Shown: positions 7,645-15,998 of the stretch, piece after piece
How the letters are laid out: the number at the start of each line of letters is the position of its first letter
Numbering within the stretch: position 1 is the first letter of the stretch
Source: Bacteroidaceae bacterium
GTDB taxonomy: Bacteria > Bacteroidota > Bacteroidia > Bacteroidales > Bacteroidaceae
NCBI GenBank assembly: GCA_017616445.1
Contig: JAFZYE010000057.1
Coordinates: forward strand, 1-32,648
Length of the DNA stretch: 32,648 nt
Direction: 5' to 3'
The notes under the pieces: model-generated
Told to the model about the DNA's origin: nothing
The model's database searches: none
Seen by the model: only the letters and a program-made list of their open reading frames with translations
Translations under genes and position numbers: made by a program

Positions 7645-8082
7645 ATGAGCATGAAAGGTGGTTCGAACTTAACCCCCGAATTGGTGAAACAGCTGAAATC
7701 GCATGTTTACGATATTTTAGGTTGCTGTCAGAATGTTCACAAAGAGTTAGGACCTTGGCTGAATGAATACATTTATCAGGAAGCCCTTAAGTTATCCTTT
7801 GAAGAGGTTCATGTTCCGTTCGAAAAGGAATACTATTTCCAAGTATCATACCATGGACATTATCTTTCGCACAAGCATTATATGGACTTTCTATGTAAGG
7901 GTAATGTTGCTTTAGAATGCAAGGCTATTTCTGCTATAGGAAGTGAGCAACGTCAGCAATTATGGAACTATCTGCGTTTGACCAATACTCCTATAGGAAT
8001 TTTGTATAATTTCGCGCCAACGAAAGATCAGTGCGAAAAATATTATTACGATTCGGAGAATAAAACTATTTGCGCTTTCTGA
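7645..8082 (+). CDS. GxxExxY-type protein (PD-(D/E)XK nuclease-like fold)
   Basis: A 145-residue protein of the GxxExxY family (PDDEXK_3). After helix 1 comes VHKELGPWLNEYIYQEAL, where the name motif reads WLNEYIY: the Glu and Tyr are present but the first Gly is replaced by Trp. The nuclease-like core is visible as D81 (HKHYMDF), then E91 and K93 (ALECKAI). The ending LWNYLRLTNTPIGILYNF is typical. Function in this family is unproven; it is often scattered between genomes and linked to mobile DNA. The start is uncertain: ATG at 7645 or 7651 in this frame; an ATG at 7629 opens another frame (MKNKDYEHE), which would fit a +1 slip or frameshift. Confidence 0.82.
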   Translation: MSMKGGSNLTPELVKQLKSHVYDILGCCQNVHKELGPWLNEYIYQEALKLSFEEVHVPFEKEYYFQVSYHGHYLSHKHYMDFLCKGNVALECKAISAIGSEQRQQLWNYLRLTNTPIGILYNFAPTKDQCEKYYYDSENKTICAF

Positions 8083-8087
8083 TTATC

Positions 8088-8100
8088 TTGTAACCAAAAC
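8088..8100. repeat. 13-bp direct repeat, right copy
   Basis: Exact copy of TTGTAACCAAAAC at 7476-7488. Immediately after it, AAAGGTGGTTCGAA (8103-8116) repeats exactly the 14 bp at 7654-7667 inside the start of the GxxExxY gene. Confidence 0.7.
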
Positions 8101-8318
8101 AAAAAGGTGGTTCGAAAACAAGCTCGACTCTGTGCTCGGTTTTTACTGTTTTTCTTGACTATGCCGTAACGCAGCAGGCTGTTCTGGAGTATCGGACTAA
8201 GAGCTGTAAGCTTGCTTAAACAGCACTTAGAACGATGAGCTAGAACCAATGCTCAAAGAGCATGCAGCGTAGGCAAGGGTTTTCAATGTTTTTTTAACCA
8301 TGATTAGGCATTTTAGCA

Positions 8319-10355
8319 CTAAATCACGCGGGCACCTAACAATCGAGCGAGGTCTTTTTTGCGTTTGGTGAGTTCCATCTGACGTTGCAGGAGTTGCATG
8401 TACTGATCGGTATTGTTCATGACCGTTGGATTGGACAGTTGGTTCATGACACTGCTCATCTCTGCGGTGATGACAAGGTTGCGATATTCGAGCACCATAC
8501 GTACCACACTCTCACGTGAGACGGCATCGTTGGGCTGGCTGTTACGGGCAGATAGTTCATAGCGGTCACTCATCAGACGTGAGGCAGTCTTGCTGAATGC
8601 CTCATCAGGATTGTTGAGGAAGAAATGGCTTGCTACGAAGTTGCCGTCACGCTGTGCATCATGCACCTCGTTCAACATACGTGCATAAAGCGGATGATGG
8701 AATGTCAACCCATCAGCATTCAATTCATTGAAGATGTAATCGATGATAGAAAGGGTCTGGATGCTATTGTCTGCCTGTTGAAATTCCAACTGCTGCTCAC
8801 CCGAACGTACGATGGTTTGGATGATGACCTGCTCCATATCGTAGAAGCGCTGTTCTTCTGGAGAGACTTCGTCTGAGGACCCCCCAACCCCCTTTAGGGG
8901 GAGGTGAGAGTTAGAAGCCCCTTCCGACTCCCCCAAGGGGGAGAGATTAGAGTCTTCTTCTGCAGGGGTCTCGACCGCAACTCCATTCTCAAGGTAACGC
9001 TTACGCTGCTCCGCCTGTTCCTTCTCACGGAGTTTCTGTTCCCAGTTGCGTTTACGTGTTTTCATGACTTCACGGATGAGCATTTTCTCGTCAATCTGCA
9101 ACATCTCGCTACACTTATGAATATAGACAGAGCGCTCTATCTCCTCTGGCACGACAGAGATGGACTCTACGATGCTGCGGATGAGATCGGACATCTTGTC
9201 TGGATCACCCTGAGCCTCATTGAGCAGAAGGTTGGTCTTGAAGGAGATAAAGTCGACTTGGTGCGATTCTACGTACTCACGGAACTCTGTTGCGCTATGT
9301 TTGCGCGCAAATGAATCGGGGTCGTCGTTATCGGGCAGGAGCAGAATCTTGATGCGCATACCTCGTGCCAGCAGCATATCCGTACCTCTGAGGGCTGCTT
9401 TCTGGCCTGCTGCATCACCATCGTAGAGGAGGGTGATGTTGTTCGTGAAACGATGGAGGATGCTGATCTGGTCTTCGCTAAGTGCGGTACCTGAGTTGGC
9501 CACCACATTCTCAATGCCACACTGATGCATCGAAATAACATCTGTATAGCCCTCGACCATGAAGACGTTGTGCTCCTTCGAGATGGATTTCTTCGCTTGG
9601 AAGAGTCCATAGAGCTCCTTGGCCTTGTGGTAGATTTCCGACTCAGCCGAGTTGATATACTTCTGATTCACTCCTTTGGTACGGGCATCGAGCACTCGCC
9701 CACCAAATCCCACAATCTTGCCGCTGATGCTGAACCAAGGGAAGATAACGCGTCCGTGGTATTTATCATAAAGGGTACCGTTATCACGTTTGAACGAAAG
9801 ACCAGTCTTAACCAGGTACTCCTCCTTATACCCTTCCTTCAATGCTGCTTTCGACATCATATCGGACGAAGAAGGCGAAAAGCCGAGACGGAATTTCTCG
9901 ATGATATCATCGCGAAAGCCACGACTGCGGAAATAAGCCAATCCGATGGTCTTTCCTTCTTCTGTATTGAGCAAGGCATCGTGGAAGTAAGTGCTGGCCC
10001 ATTCGTTGACAGCAAACATACTCTCACGCTCGCTCTGTGAGCGCCGCTCTTCAGGTGTCAACTCACGATCTTCGACCTCAATACCATATTTCTTTGCCAG
10101 AAACCGCAGGGCATCGTAATAGCCCAACTGCTCCTGTTTCATGATGAAATGAACCACATCACCACCCTCTCCACAAGCGAAACACTTGCAGATGCCTCGC
10201 GCGGGCGAAACAGAAAAAGAAGGTGTGGTGTCATCATGGAACGGGCAAAGTCCACGATAACTGGACCCTGCACGACGTAGCGTGACGTATTCAGAGACTA
10301 CATCTACAATGTTGGCTGCGCTACGTATGCGTTCGATGGTGATTGGGGAGATCAT
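8319..10355 (-). CDS. dnaG: DNA primase
   Basis: A 678-residue replication primase that makes RNA primers at the fork. The N-terminal zinc finger is C37, H40, C58, C61 (CPFHDDTTPSFSV then CKCFACGEGG). The catalytic core includes YHGRVIFP, then the TOPRIM motifs FMVEGYTDV and YDGDAAG. A Lys/Glu-rich helix leads to the C-terminal helicase-binding part (from about 500). Residues about 470-492 (SPLGESEGASNSHLPLKGVGG) are translated from two GC-rich palindromic tags, in the linker between core and C-terminal domain. The start MISPITIERI is chosen; a longer open frame upstream is repeat-derived. Last gene of the 14072 leftward operon. Confidence 0.96.
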   Translation of the reverse strand: MISPITIERIRSAANIVDVVSEYVTLRRAGSSYRGLCPFHDDTTPSFSVSPARGICKCFACGEGGDVVHFIMKQEQLGYYDALRFLAKKYGIEVEDRELTPEERRSQSERESMFAVNEWASTYFHDALLNTEEGKTIGLAYFRSRGFRDDIIEKFRLGFSPSSSDMMSKAALKEGYKEEYLVKTGLSFKRDNGTLYDKYHGRVIFPWFSISGKIVGFGGRVLDARTKGVNQKYINSAESEIYHKAKELYGLFQAKKSISKEHNVFMVEGYTDVISMHQCGIENVVANSGTALSEDQISILHRFTNNITLLYDGDAAGQKAALRGTDMLLARGMRIKILLLPDNDDPDSFARKHSATEFREYVESHQVDFISFKTNLLLNEAQGDPDKMSDLIRSIVESISVVPEEIERSVYIHKCSEMLQIDEKMLIREVMKTRKRNWEQKLREKEQAEQRKRYLENGVAVETPAEEDSNLSPLGESEGASNSHLPLKGVGGSSDEVSPEEQRFYDMEQVIIQTIVRSGEQQLEFQQADNSIQTLSIIDYIFNELNADGLTFHHPLYARMLNEVHDAQRDGNFVASHFFLNNPDEAFSKTASRLMSDRYELSARNSQPNDAVSRESVVRMVLEYRNLVITAEMSSVMNQLSNPTVMNNTDQYMQLLQRQMELTKRKKDLARLLGARVI
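8879..8946. repeat. Two GC-rich tags inside dnaG (C1, C2)
   Basis: CCCCCTTTAGGGGG (8888-8901) and CTCCCCCAAGGGGGAG (8928-8943) are palindromes with G/C-rich flanks. Both are read through in the dnaG frame. Confidence 0.85.
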
Positions 10356-10368
10356 GAAGAAGGAAAAG

Positions 10369-10416
10369 GCCCCCTCTGTCCTTTGGACATCTCCCCCTTT
10401 ATGGGGAGAAGAGGGG
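10369..10416. repeat. GC-rich tag D between folE and dnaG
   Basis: CTCCCCCTTTATGGGGAG (10391-10408) beside GTCCTTTGGAC (10379-10389), two neighbouring palindromes. They fill most of the 77-bp gap between folE and dnaG. Confidence 0.75.
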
Positions 10417-10432
10417 AACCGGAAATTAGGGG

Positions 10433-11065
10433 TTAGGATTGCTGGATTGACTGATAGAACTCGTTGCGGAGCTGCTCTTTCTGGTATTCGCCTGTAAAGG
10501 ATGAAGTGACGGTAACGGCACCTTGCTTCTCTACGCCTCGCATCTGCATACACATGTGCTGCGCCTCAACAACCACCATCACGCCACGTGGGTTGAGTGC
10601 TTCCTGAATGCACTGACACAACTCACGGGTGAATCGTTCCTGCACCTGCAGACGATGCGACAGGATGTCGATAGCACGAGGAATCTTACTCAATCCTACG
10701 ATGCTTCCGTTGGGTATGTAGGCAACATGCACCTTTCCGAAGAACGGCAACATGTGATGCTCGCATAATGAATAGAACTCTACATTCTTGACAATGACGG
10801 GATGAAAGCATGGCTCAGAGAACTGGGCAGAACGCAATACCGCAACAGGATCCTGCTCGTACCCGCTGGTCAGGTGAAGGATGCACTTCGCCACACGTTC
10901 AGGAGTCATCAGGAGTCCTTCGCGCTGGGTGTCTTCCCCCACGACTTCAAGGGTTTTGGTAATACACGCCTTCAGTTCCTCAATCTGTTTCTGCTTGCCT
11001 TCAAATGATGGAATGTACATGTCGGAATCGTTATTGATTGTTTTTGAGTTGGTCGGCTGAGACAT
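10433..11065 (-). CDS. folE: GTP cyclohydrolase I
   Basis: Converts GTP to 7,8-dihydroneopterin triphosphate, the first step of folate synthesis, in the cytoplasm. 210 residues as drawn. Zinc ligands are C101 and H104 ([12 protein letters not shown]) and C172 (QHMCMQMRG). [28 protein letters not shown] and VTSSFTGEY are family hallmarks. The start is uncertain: ATG at 11065 overlaps the upstream SPOR gene by 35 bp, while ATG at 11020 (MYIPSFEGK, 195 residues) gives a 10-bp gap and a length closer to typical. It is the fifth gene of the leftward operon, with tag D separating it from dnaG. Confidence 0.95.
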   Translation of the reverse strand: MSQPTNSKTINNDSDMYIPSFEGKQKQIEELKACITKTLEVVGEDTQREGLLMTPERVAKCILHLTSGYEQDPVAVLRSAQFSEPCFHPVIVKNVEFYSLCEHHMLPFFGKVHVAYIPNGSIVGLSKIPRAIDILSHRLQVQERFTRELCQCIQEALNPRGVMVVVEAQHMCMQMRGVEKQGAVTVTSSFTGEYQKEQLRNEFYQSIQQS

Positions 11066-11585
11066 AGATTTCGCTCTTCACCACCATCGCCTCAGATATA
11101 CCTCTTGCTTTGATTTTATGCATATAAGCAGTTGCATCCTCATGCTTGATGAAATCGCCAACGCGACATCTCCAATGAGGTGAAGCAAAGGAGGTGTAAG
11201 CTCTCAGTTCCGGAAACATGCTCGTCACGCGAGTGCCAACCCGCTTGGCTTGCGACTCCTCAGAGCGCTGACTACCACCAAAGAATACCTGGACACGATA
11301 ACCACGTACCTTCTGATGCAAGCCAGATGCTTTGCCTCTGAGGTCGTCAGCATCTTGTCGCACCTTGTTCTCGGTGGTGATGGCCGATACCTTGGACGTT
11401 GTTGCGATGGAACTTGGAACGACTTCTTCACCGTTTACGATGGCGGTGAGTCGGGGGTCTTGCTCTACCTCAAACATCCCCTGCCCTTCCACTTCGCTCT
11501 GCACCCGCTCAACGAAGGTAGTTTGAGCCTTCATGGTTGCAGTCGCAACCATGAAGACAAAAGCTATGAGTGACAGGATTCTCAT
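11031..11585 (-). CDS. SPOR-domain exported protein
   Basis: A 184-residue protein with a signal peptide (residues 1-20, ATMKA-Q) and a C-terminal SPOR domain of about 80 residues: [21 protein letters not shown] ... [29 protein letters not shown] domains bind peptidoglycan stripped of stem peptides, at division septa. The middle part (about 22-90) is polar linker. The ATG at 11585 lies 1 bp after the tpiA stop, so translation is probably coupled; a longer frame would run into tpiA. Periplasmic location is inferred from the signal. Confidence 0.85.
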   Translation of the reverse strand: MRILSLIAFVFMVATATMKAQTTFVERVQSEVEGQGMFEVEQDPRLTAIVNGEEVVPSSIATTSKVSAITTENKVRQDADDLRGKASGLHQKVRGYRVQVFFGGSQRSEESQAKRVGTRVTSMFPELRAYTSFASPHWRCRVGDFIKHEDATAYMHKIKARGISEAMVVKSEIYVSADQLKNNQ

Positions 11586-11586
11586 C

Positions 11587-12345
11587 TTATTTCCAAGCGT
11601 CGATAATACCTTTGAAATCAGGAGCCTTGAGTGACGCACCACCAATCAGACCACCATCGATATCCTTCTTTGCGAAGAGTTCAGGAGCGTTTGAAGCCTT
11701 GCAAGAACCACCATAGAGGATAGAGGTGTTCTCTGCTACTTCATTACCATACTTCTCTGCGATGATGCTACGGATGTATGCGTGGATTTCCTCAGCCTGC
11801 TCAGCTGTTGCAGTCTTACCAGTACCGATAGCCCAAATTGGCTCGTAAGCGATAACGATGTTAGCAAACTCAGCTGGAGAGAGGTGGAATACGCTACCTT
11901 CGAGTTCTGCCTTTACGACTGCGTTCTGCTCATTTGCCTCACGCTGTGCAAGACTCTCACCGATACAGAAAATCACCTTCAAACCGTTTGCGAGAGCCAG
12001 GTCAACCTTCTCCTTCAGGATAGCAGGAGTCTCGTTGTAGTACTCACGACGCTCTGAGTGACCAAGAATTACATATTCAGCACCTGTAGACTTCACCATC
12101 TCAGCGCTTACTTCACCAGTATATGCGCCTGATGCCTTGTCTGCGCAGTTCTCTGCACCAAGACCAATCACGCTGTGGTCGATGATGTTTGAAACTGTTG
12201 CAAGGTGGATGAATGGAGTGCAGATGACAACATCACAGTTTGGTTTCTCTGCCTTCAATACTTCGTTGAGTTCTGTTGCGAGTGCAACACCTTCTTGCAG
12301 GTTTTTGTTCATTTTCCAGTTACCTGCTACAATTTTCTTTCTCAT
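11587..12345 (-). CDS. tpiA: Triosephosphate isomerase
   Basis: Interconverts dihydroxyacetone phosphate and glyceraldehyde 3-phosphate in glycolysis; 252 residues, the usual length. The catalytic residues are K11 (GNWKMN), H96 (ILGHSERR) and E168 ([11 protein letters not shown]), and the phosphate loop is [10 protein letters not shown] with GLIGGASL. It sits inside an operon with envelope and nucleotide genes, not with other glycolytic genes. The SPOR gene follows after 1 bp. The 66-bp gap upstream holds part of a 9-nt tandem repeat. Confidence 0.97.
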   Translation of the reverse strand: MRKKIVAGNWKMNKNLQEGVALATELNEVLKAEKPNCDVVICTPFIHLATVSNIIDHSVIGLGAENCADKASGAYTGEVSAEMVKSTGAEYVILGHSERREYYNETPAILKEKVDLALANGLKVIFCIGESLAQREANEQNAVVKAELEGSVFHLSPAEFANIVIAYEPIWAIGTGKTATAEQAEEIHAYIRSIIAEKYGNEVAENTSILYGGSCKASNAPELFAKKDIDGGLIGGASLKAPDFKGIIDAWK

Positions 12346-12375
12346 TTTGTTTTTGTTTTTTATTTGGGGTTATTA

Positions 12376-12438
12376 TTATGGGTCTTATGAGGCTAATGGG
12401 GCGAATGGGGCCTATGGGAGAAATGGGACACTTGGGAA
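12376..12438. repeat. Seven 9-nt tandem units between DoxX-like gene and tpiA
   Basis: Units such as TAATGGGGC, GAATGGGGC, CTATGGGAG and AAATGGGAC follow in perfect 9-nt register. The array extends over the last codons and stop of the DoxX-like gene (from 12412). Confidence 0.8.
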
Positions 12439-13536
12439 GTTCCAACGGCTCCATTTCCTGACCACCGTTCCATCGTGAAGGAGTATGAGTCCTGGATTGG
12501 AACGAACCATCGTCTTGAGGGTACGCTCGTCTGCTGTATAGAAGCCGTATTCAGCCCCTGTGTAATCAGTCCATCGGATGCGTGACGGCTCGTCAGATGC
12601 CGTCAAAGCATAGAACTCGATATCGTTTGCCTGTGCATACTCGTACATATCGTTGATCTTGTCCATGATGCTTTCGTCAGCTGTCTGCAAATCAGGTGCA
12701 CAGAGCAGTAGGGTGTAGCCGTCAGATGCCAAGATGTCGTTGGTCACATCATCGTCACCATCTTCGATATAGAAGTCATTGATGATTTGCTGACTGGCTC
12801 CGCTTATCTGCTTCCGTTTCGTCTCCACGTAAGTCCATGTGGAATCAGGGTCATCGTCTTCGATGCTGAGCTCCAGGGTCTTGCCGTCCTTCTCATAGAC
12901 GACCGTCACCTCGAACTGTGGACGCTGATTCTCCGGCACCTCTATCATCTTCCGCAAGTCAGTACCGACTTTGTACGGACGGAAATCGATGACAGGTAAC
13001 GCATAGATGCAATAGGCCGTATAAGCCAATATGCCGAGTCCGAAGAGGGTCGACACAATCCAATACACGCGAGTACTAATAAGGTGTGGTTGGAGTCGAT
13101 ACCAACGGAACACCACGATTGCTGCACCCAGCAATACGATATTCTTCAAGAGCGTCTGCACGTTGGTCAGGACGATTGCATCGCCAAAACAACCGCAGTC
13201 GCTGACTGGATTCGCGATGGCGATGTAAACGGTCAGCAAGGTCATACAGGCCATGAACACCAATGTGATGCGTGACACCCATTTACGGCGCATGCCGAAA
13301 AACAGGTAAACGCCCAAGATGAACTCAAAGAGTGCAAGGGCGATAGACAGCATCAGGACGAACAGCTCAGGAATGCCTGTGATGCCCCATGCGCTGAAAT
13401 AATCCTCGAGTTTATAGACCATACCCAATGGGTCGTTGGCCTTGACAAACCCTGAGAAGAGGAAGGTGGCTGCCAGCAGAAACCTGCATAGGTTCACCAC
13501 AATTCTCAGCACAAGATGCAACACCCGTCTGCTCAT
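12412..13536 (-). CDS. DoxX/MauE-like membrane protein with thioredoxin-like tail
   Basis: A 374-residue membrane protein. About four to five hydrophobic helices span residues 7-175; residues 111-119 read VSDCGCFGD, the cysteine motif seen in MauE-like and VKOR-like proteins. After residue 180 follows a soluble acidic domain that ends in a thioredoxin-like pattern (YTLLLCAPDLQTADESIMDKI, IEFYALTAS, NPGLILLHDGTVVRKWSRW) but without a CxxC site. The architecture matches a family conserved in Bacteroidales next to tpiA; an electron-transfer or thiol-redox role is inference. Its start overlaps the DUF1599 stop by 4 bp (ATGA). The last residues come from the 9-nt repeat. Confidence 0.85.
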   Translation of the reverse strand: MSRRVLHLVLRIVVNLCRFLLAATFLFSGFVKANDPLGMVYKLEDYFSAWGITGIPELFVLMLSIALALFEFILGVYLFFGMRRKWVSRITLVFMACMTLLTVYIAIANPVSDCGCFGDAIVLTNVQTLLKNIVLLGAAIVVFRWYRLQPHLISTRVYWIVSTLFGLGILAYTAYCIYALPVIDFRPYKVGTDLRKMIEVPENQRPQFEVTVVYEKDGKTLELSIEDDDPDSTWTYVETKRKQISGASQQIINDFYIEDGDDDVTNDILASDGYTLLLCAPDLQTADESIMDKINDMYEYAQANDIEFYALTASDEPSRIRWTDYTGAEYGFYTADERTLKTMVRSNPGLILLHDGTVVRKWSRWNFPSVPFLP

Positions 13537-14072
13537 TCGCCGAAATCCAATTTAATCAGTCCGAACACAGAGTAGTTGATCATATCGAGATAGTTGGCAT
13601 CGATACCTTCCGACACACGTGTCTGACCATCATGTCCCTCAATCTCTTTCGTACGGTTGATTTTCTGCAAGATAAGGTCGGTGTACGAACTGACCCTCAT
13701 CGAGCGCCAAGCCTCGTCGTAGTCGTGATTCTTCTTCAGCATCAGTTCGAGTGCCTGCTGCGCAAACCTGTCGTAATGCTTCATGGCATCATCGGCACTC
13801 ATGTCAACCATATCGGCGTACCCTTGTTCCAACTGGATAAGTCCCACGATGCCGTAGTTCACGATTGCCTGGAATTCAGGATAGATGCCCTCACCTACTA
13901 ACGACACACCTTTCACTTCGAGGCTCCGAATACGTTTGGCCTTGATGAGTATCTGGTCTGTGACTGAGGCTGGTCGCAAGATGCGCCATGATGCTCCATA
14001 GTCGTACAACTTGTCTGCAAACACCTCGCGGCACTTCGCCATTTCTTGTTTGAACTGTTCTTGAGTATCCAT
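13533..14072 (-). CDS. DUF1599 protein with internal duplication
   Basis: A 179-residue soluble protein of unknown function, first gene of a six-gene operon. It consists of two similar halves: residues 21-83 (YDYGASWRILRPASVTDQIL ... IVNYGIVGLIQLEQG) and 113-178 (HDYDEAWRSMRVSSYTDLIL ... MINYSVFGLIKLDFG). Each has a D-Y-x-x-x-W-R motif and a conserved ending, so each may form one DUF1599 domain. The family name suggests a link to nucleotide metabolism in phages, but I cannot show it here. A good promoter lies 116 bp upstream, and the stop overlaps the next start. Confidence 0.88.
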   Translation of the reverse strand: MDTQEQFKQEMAKCREVFADKLYDYGASWRILRPASVTDQILIKAKRIRSLEVKGVSLVGEGIYPEFQAIVNYGIVGLIQLEQGYADMVDMSADDAMKHYDRFAQQALELMLKKNHDYDEAWRSMRVSSYTDLILQKINRTKEIEGHDGQTRVSEGIDANYLDMINYSVFGLIKLDFGE

Positions 14073-14133
14073 GTCTTCTATATATTTCAGGAGTGACAGG
14101 AGTGGCAGAAGTTCAGGAGTGCAGACGAAACTG

Positions 14134-14162
14134 CGCTAACCGCTAACCGCTAACCTATTAAC
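14134..14162. repeat. CGCTAAC heptamer repeats
   Basis: CGCTAAC three times in a row (14134-14154), then the degenerate CTATTAAC. They lie in the 5' leader of the DUF1599 operon. Confidence 0.7.
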
Positions 14163-14187
14163 CTTACTTTCAACGTTATTCGCGGTG

Positions 14188-14218
14188 CAAAGTTACTACA
14201 TTTTATTTTGTTTACAAA
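14188..14218 (-). promoter_or_regulatory. Promoter of the DUF1599-dnaG operon
   Basis: Read leftward: TTTG (complement of 14215-14218), 19-nt spacer, TAACTTTG (complement of 14188-14195). The next genes up to dnaG are on the same strand with short gaps or overlaps. Confidence 0.82.
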
Positions 14219-14222
14219 ATAA

Positions 14223-14252
14223 TAACGTCCAAACAAGTATGCTTGGACGTTA
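14223..14252 (-). terminator. Hairpin between the M23 gene and the next promoter
   Basis: TAACGTCCAA (14223-14232) pairs perfectly with TTGGACGTTA (14243-14252). Read leftward it follows the M23 gene and is trailed by ATTTTG. It probably ends the ndk-M23 transcript just before the next promoter. Confidence 0.6.
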
Positions 14253-14295
14253 AATTCTATTGTGTGAACGATGTTTGCTATCTATAACTGCCAAC

Positions 14296-15291
14296 TTATG
14301 AGCACTTAAGCACCTGTCCGGTATAGATATTGCTTCCCGGTTTCATGCCGTTGAGTTTGTAGAGCTGATCAACCGTAATGCCGTGCTCTGTAGCGATACG
14401 CCAAGGAGTATCTTTCGCCTTCACCACATAAGTCGTCTCTTTTGTGGTCTTTCCTTCTTCCTGAGTCGGTGTTGACGATACAGGAGCCTCATTTGCGGCA
14501 GGAGCAATCACTGGAGTCTTTGGTGTTGTCAGCGTAGCCTGTTCCAATGGATTCTTCACCTCTTCCTTAGCTGTCAACGTAGCAGCAACAGCTGTCTTCT
14601 TGGTGTTCTGCACCGTTCCGGTATTCACCACATAGTAGTCGCCTGTTACGTCTTGTGCCTCGAAGTCAAACATCAGAGCAGGATTGATGGCAGTTCCCAG
14701 GAGTCGGGTCTCGAAGTGGAGGTGCGAACCTGTGCTGGCACCAGAGTTTCCACCCAATCCGATTGGCTGTCCTGCACGTACAATCTCGTCTTCCTTCACC
14801 AACTGTTTGCTCAAGTGACCATAAAGGGTCTCAAGTCCGTTTGGATGGCGCAGTACCACGTAATATCCCCATCCACCTGCATTGTACTTCACGATACGCA
14901 CTTTGCCGTCGAAAGCCGCATAGATGGTATCGCCGATATAGACTTTGATGTCCAATCCCTTGTGCTGACGTCCCCAACGAGGTCCGAATTTCGAAGTGAT
15001 CTTACGGCTTGGAGTCGGCATCGCAAAATCGCGAAGATCCACTTTGAAGTTTGGAGGCAGCGCTCCAGGTGCAATCAATGCAGAAGTATGGTCCCAGGTT
15101 GAATAAATATCACCTGCAGGATTGTGCAGGTCTACCTTTGCAAATGCTGAGCTATTGTTGATTTTGATGGTTTTCAGGTCTGTGAGTTTTCTGTCCGATG
15201 GTGCTCTGTTAGCCAACAGGTCCTGAGCAGAAGCAGTCAGAGAAACTGCCGACAGGGCAACCAACGTCATTGTTTTTAGGAATCGTATCAT
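14296..15291 (-). CDS. M23 peptidoglycan peptidase with LysM domain
   Basis: A 331-residue exported zinc endopeptidase. Signal peptide residues 1-22 (SLTASA-Q). The M23 domain (about 95-205) has zinc ligands H110 and D114 (RQHKGLDI) and H192 (SHLHFE), and the second histidine H159 (LYGHL). A Pro/Thr-rich linker follows, then a C-terminal LysM domain (about 287-330: YVVKAKDTPWRIATEHGITV). It would cut cross-links in peptidoglycan, bound through LysM. It starts 10 bp after ndk and lacks its own promoter motif, so the two are probably co-transcribed. The upstream 26 residues of the open frame overlap ndk and are not used. Confidence 0.93.
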   Translation of the reverse strand: MIRFLKTMTLVALSAVSLTASAQDLLANRAPSDRKLTDLKTIKINNSSAFAKVDLHNPAGDIYSTWDHTSALIAPGALPPNFKVDLRDFAMPTPSRKITSKFGPRWGRQHKGLDIKVYIGDTIYAAFDGKVRIVKYNAGGWGYYVVLRHPNGLETLYGHLSKQLVKEDEIVRAGQPIGLGGNSGASTGSHLHFETRLLGTAINPALMFDFEAQDVTGDYYVVNTGTVQNTKKTAVAATLTAKEEVKNPLEQATLTTPKTPVIAPAANEAPVSSTPTQEEGKTTKETTYVVKAKDTPWRIATEHGITVDQLYKLNGMKPGSNIYTGQVLKCS

Positions 15292-15301
15292 GTTATCGGG
15301 T

Positions 15302-15763
15302 TTAATATTCGTCATTAGCGTACAGGAACTGGAATGTTGACTGCTTGTAGTCGAAGATCTCATCAGCATTGAAGAAGCGGTTGATCTCTGCCACAGCGTT
15401 CTCAGGTGAGTCCGATGTGTGGATGATGTTCTCTTGGAAGCTCATACCGAAGTCACCACGGATGGTGCCTGGAGCAGCCTTACGACCGTTTGTACTACCC
15501 GTCATGGTTCTCACCGTTTCCACTGCATCGACACCTTCGTAGCAGCAGCATACGACAGGAGCTGCCATCATTGAGTTCTTGATACGCTGGAAGAATGGTT
15601 TTGTTGCCAAGTGTGCATAATGCTTGTCGAGCAACTCATCTGTCAACTGCATCATTTTCATGCCACAAAGTCTCAGTCCCTTACGTTCAAATCGTGCTGT
15701 CACTTCGCCTACGATTGCTCTTTGCACTGCACTCGGTTTCAGTATTACAAGCGTTTTCTCCAT
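15302..15763 (-). CDS. ndk: Nucleoside diphosphate kinase
   Basis: 153 residues; moves a phosphate from ATP to other nucleoside diphosphates in the cytoplasm. The phospho-histidine is H115 in NIIHTSDSPENA; KPSAVQRAIVG (near 10-20), RTMTGSTNGRKAAPGTIRGDFG and the ATP-binding loop are present. The active-site sequence is HTSDS rather than the common HGSDS. The C-terminal FFNADEIFDY is family-typical. It heads a two-gene transcript with the M23 peptidase and has a clear promoter about 70 bp upstream. Confidence 0.97.
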   Translation of the reverse strand: MEKTLVILKPSAVQRAIVGEVTARFERKGLRLCGMKMMQLTDELLDKHYAHLATKPFFQRIKNSMMAAPVVCCCYEGVDAVETVRTMTGSTNGRKAAPGTIRGDFGMSFQENIIHTSDSPENAVAEINRFFNADEIFDYKQSTFQFLYANDEY

Positions 15764-15830
15764 TATGTTCCTTTACCTTAATTTTTGTGTTGCGTGGGTG
15801 CGCTACGTGCGCATAACCACAAATACGCTG

Positions 15831-15862
15831 CAAAATTACAACTTTTTTTCGAAATGGCCAAA
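15831..15862 (-). promoter_or_regulatory. Promoter of ndk
   Basis: Read leftward: TTTG (complement of 15859-15862), 20-nt spacer, TAATTTTG (complement of 15831-15838). Consensus match in both boxes. Confidence 0.8.
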
Positions 15863-15998
15863 CGTCATCCCGTTTTTTTTCGATTTTTTAGTAATCCTTA
15901 GCAGTTTGAAAGGATTTGCAAGGGGAGGAAAACACATTATTAGACGCTATACTTTAAACCTTAGACTTTAGCGACATGAAAACTCTTGCACTAATTTT

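Noticed and set aside
7542-7766. 74-codon open frame before the GxxExxY gene
   Set aside because: It crosses the inverted-repeat leader and has no similarity to a family; only its internal ATG at 7629 is of interest as an alternative start with a frameshift.
10356-10553. N-terminal extension of DnaG
   Set aside because: It overlaps folE and tag D; primases start at the equivalent of MISPITIERI just before the zinc finger.
12276-12461. Collagen-like open frame MRLMGRMGPMGEMG on the + strand
   Set aside because: It is a direct translation of the 9-nt tandem repeat and overlaps the tpiA start and the DoxX-like gene end on the other strand.
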